DNA of 64,000 nucleotides from an uncultured Prevotellaceae bacterium. Lineage in GTDB: Bacteria; Bacteroidota; Bacteroidia; Bacteroidales; Muribaculaceae. The stretch lies in contig CAMJXD010000001.1 of NCBI GenBank assembly GCA_946409635.1, positions 124,001 through 188,000 on the forward strand. Direction: 5' to 3'. A model generated the notes under the pieces. The model was not told the origin of the DNA, made no database searches, and worked only from the letters and a program-made list of their open reading frames with translations. The position numbers and the translations under genes were made by a program. Of the stretch, positions 62,050-64,000 are shown one piece after another; positions within the stretch are counted from its first letter, which is position 1; each line of letters starts with the position of its first letter.

Positions 62050-63051
62050 TTACTCGGCCTTGCCGTCGCTTCCCAGCACCTCGATGATCTTGTGCTTGTA
62101 GAGCTTCACCATCTCGTCGCGGGCGGGACCGCAGTACTTGCGGGGATCAAACTCACCGGGCTTCTCGGCCAGGACCTTGCGAACGGCAGCGGTGAATGCC
62201 AGGCGACTGTCGCTGTCGATGTTGATCTTGCAGACGGCGCTCTTGGCAGCCTTGCGCAGCTGGTCCTCGGGGATGCCTACAGCATCGGGCAGGTTGCCAC
62301 CGTGGGAGTTGATGATGTCCACATACTCCTGGGGAACACTCGACGAGCCGTGCAGCACGATGGGGAAGCCGGGGAGCTTCTTCTCCACTTCCTCGAGCAC
62401 GTCAAATGCCAGGGGAGGAGGAACGAGCTTGCCGGTCTTGGGGTCGCGGGTGCACTGCTCGGGTTTGAACTTATAAGCGCCGTGGCTTGTGCCGATGCTG
62501 ATGGCCAGCGAGTCACAACCGGTGCGGGTGGCGAAGTCGATGACCTCTTCGGGCTTGGTGTAGTGTGACTCCTCGGCTACCACGTCATCCTCAACGCCGG
62601 CAAGAACGCCGAGCTCAGCCTCAACAGTCACGTCATACTGGTGGGCATACTCCACGACCTTCTTGGTCAAGGCGATGTTCTCCTCGTAGGGGAGCGATGA
62701 GCCGTCGATCATGACCGACGAGAAACCAAAGTCCACACAGGACTTGCACAGTTCAAAGGTGTCACCATGGTCCAGATGCAGGCAAATCTGGGGATGCTCC
62801 CAGCCCAACTCCTTGGCATACTCAACGGCACCCTCGGCCATGTAACGCAGCAGCGTCTGGTTGGCATACTTGCGAGCGCCACTGGAAACTTGCAGAATGA
62901 CGGGCGACTTCGTCTCGGCGCAAGCCTTGATGATAGCCTGTAACTGCTCCATGTTGTTGAAGTTGAACGCGGGGATGGCATAGCCGCCATCAACTGCCTT
63001 AGCAAACATCTCGCGAGTATTCACGAGACCTAAATCCTTGTAATTTACCAT
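62050..63051 (-). CDS. fba: Class II fructose-bisphosphate aldolase
   Basis: A 333-residue zinc-dependent aldolase interconverting fructose 1,6-bisphosphate and two triose phosphates. Visible: the N-terminal NTREMFAKAVDGGYAIPAFN, the zinc-ligand ICLHLDHGD, MIDGSSLPYEENIALT, EAELGVLAGVEDD, LAISIGTSHGAYKF (second zinc His), FPIVLHGSSSVP (third zinc His) and CKINIDSDSRLAFTAAVR for phosphate binding. The length fits the long class II type common in Bacteroidetes. It is monocistronic, with a consensus promoter and a clear terminator. Confidence 0.96.
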   Translation of the reverse strand: MVNYKDLGLVNTREMFAKAVDGGYAIPAFNFNNMEQLQAIIKACAETKSPVILQVSSGARKYANQTLLRYMAEGAVEYAKELGWEHPQICLHLDHGDTFELCKSCVDFGFSSVMIDGSSLPYEENIALTKKVVEYAHQYDVTVEAELGVLAGVEDDVVAEESHYTKPEEVIDFATRTGCDSLAISIGTSHGAYKFKPEQCTRDPKTGKLVPPPLAFDVLEEVEKKLPGFPIVLHGSSSVPQEYVDIINSHGGNLPDAVGIPEDQLRKAAKSAVCKINIDSDSRLAFTAAVRKVLAEKPGEFDPRKYCGPARDEMVKLYKHKIIEVLGSDGKAE

Positions 63052-63099
63052 AATTTAGAATAACAGTTATTGGAATAAACCATATAAAATTATTTTGCG

Positions 63100-63131
63100 C
63101 AAAGATAAGCGTTTTTTTGCGGGCGGACAAA
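63100..63131 (-). promoter_or_regulatory. Promoter of fba
   Basis: Minus-strand TTTG (63128-63131), 20-nt spacer, TATCTTTG (63100-63107): full consensus, 48 nt before the ATG. Confidence 0.8.
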
Positions 63132-63251
63132 GCCAAAAGGATTATTTTTTAAACAATTGTTCATGCAGGTAGGGCAAATGCTCCGGGCGGCGCCATAGCC
63201 GTTATCAAAACCCATAAAAATGATTGAATAACGCATAAAAGAAATCAAAGA

Positions 63252-63283
63252 TTTGCCTTTTCAGAATATATTATTTATATTTG
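63252..63283 (+). promoter_or_regulatory. Promoter of the secreted protein gene at 63382
   Basis: TTTG (63252-63255), 20-nt spacer, TATATTTG (63276-63283): full consensus. The leader is about 95 nt and ends in an A-rich stretch directly before the ATG. Confidence 0.75.
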
Positions 63284-63381
63284 CGACCTGTAACCAGCCA
63301 CTGGTCCACATCATTGATTAAGGAGAAAAGAAACGGTGCAATAACCCTCTTATTTATATTAACTTAAAAAAAAATTATGTT

Positions 63382-64000
63382 ATGAGAAAATTATTACTGA
63401 TTGCTGCCATGGCAGCACTAGCCCTGGGCGCAAGCGCCGACGGCTACAAGATCGAGAAAGTGTGGGAAAACAACAGTATTCCCGAGATTGTCCCCGGCAA
63501 CTGCCGTCAGGGCCTGGGCATGAACGGCAAGTTCTACATCAACGACAGGACAACGGCAACCATCTCAATCTATGATGAAACCGGAATGATCGGCACCATG
63601 GACGGCAGTCCCAACTGCACCATAGGGCGAGACCAGGCAGGCAACATCGTCATGAGCGGAGTCACCTTCCCCAACAACTGGGGCATTGGGGCAATGATCA
63701 AGGTCGTGAACCCCGAGACGGGCGACTACAAGGAGTATCAGATTCCTGAGGAATGCGGCGACTTGGGCCGTTGCGACGTTTTGGGTCTGGCTAAGGGAGA
63801 CCTCATGGAGGATGGCGAATTATACATCTGCACCAACACCAGCGGCTCGACTATCGCCAAGCTCGTGATTGCTGGTGGCGAGGTCAGCTATGACGACAGC
63901 TACGCCCCCGACTGTGGCAATGTCACCTGCTCGACCACAACGCCCATCTACTATTACACCGACTTGGAGGGCAACGACGTCCTGCTGTACAACACCCGCA
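63382..64000 (+). CDS. Secreted protein distantly related to the propeller-like dockerin proteins; runs off the window
   Basis: The frame is open from ATG 63382 to the window end (206 codons). The signal peptide is MRKLLLIAAMAALALGASA. The body shows the same short beta-segment rhythm and similar phrases to the paralogues at 36060-39003: RQGLGMNGKFYINDR against RTAVLRDGYIYIARS, VNPETGDYKEYQI, and GRCDVLGLAKGDLM against RCDYIDVMGDIT. Whether it ends in a dockerin cannot be seen. No catalytic motif is recognised. Confidence 0.8.
   Translation, partial: MRKLLLIAAMAALALGASADGYKIEKVWENNSIPEIVPGNCRQGLGMNGKFYINDRTTATISIYDETGMIGTMDGSPNCTIGRDQAGNIVMSGVTFPNNWGIGAMIKVVNPETGDYKEYQIPEECGDLGRCDVLGLAKGDLMEDGELYICTNTSGSTIAKLVIAGGEVSYDDSYAPDCGNVTCSTTTPIYYYTDLEGNDVLLYNTR

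Overview
The window looks like a chromosomal segment from a gut-type Bacteroidales bacterium (Prevotella / Muribaculaceae-like). The reasons are a SusC/SusD pair, promoters of the Bacteroidetes form (TTTG, 19-20 nt, TAnnTTTG) upstream of many genes, a UpxY-type NusG paralogue heading a surface-structure operon, C10 (streptopain/interpain-like) proteases, and a stand-alone T9SS-like C-terminal domain. Coding DNA is GC-rich except for an AT-rich block at about 6.1-13.5 kb.

Layout. (1) 1-3749, all minus strand: cls, ispE, grpE and dnaJ (cut by the window edge). (2) 4352-14533, minus: a UpxY-led operon with two MOP flippases, an unrecognised protein with a PP-loop-like motif, two SDR reductases, a frameshifted acyltransferase-3 gene and a MenD-like ThDP enzyme. 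It has no glycosyltransferase or polymerase. Its promoter lies between perfect 13-bp inverted repeats, so it may be invertible. (3) 14956-24683, minus: four tandem C10 cysteine proteases, each ending in a dockerin-like pair of repeats. (4) 24978-30232: a TonB-domain protein, an RluA-type pseudouridine synthase, xthA, an AI-2E-family permease and miaA. (5) 30294-40847, minus: a fifth C10 protease, cutC, a phosphodiester-glycosidase-type protein, two paralogous secreted proteins and a CotH-like protein. All except cutC end in dockerins. (6) 41162-51706, minus: SusC, SusD, two lipoproteins and a dockerin-bearing GHL10/DUF187 glycoside hydrolase. (7) 52409-59492: an FKBP_N-like orphan, a GH20 hexosaminidase coupled to a low-molecular-weight tyrosine phosphatase, an M15-like lipoprotein, a HAD phosphatase and aroB. 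(8) 59570-64000: an EamA permease, a GH53 endo-galactanase, tRNA-Pro(GGG), class II fructose-bisphosphate aldolase and the start of another secreted protein.

The strongest theme is extracellular. Ten secreted proteins in about 29 kb end in two dockerin type I-like calcium-binding repeats, and no cohesin is visible here. The dockerins fall into two sequence subtypes that follow gene location, and three of the protease dockerins have a CxxC in the linker between repeats. This suggests an undescribed surface complex or anchoring system for proteases and glycan-active enzymes. The second candidate is the glycosyltransferase-free UpxY locus with its possible promoter switch. All functions are inferred from motifs read by eye; no database search was run.
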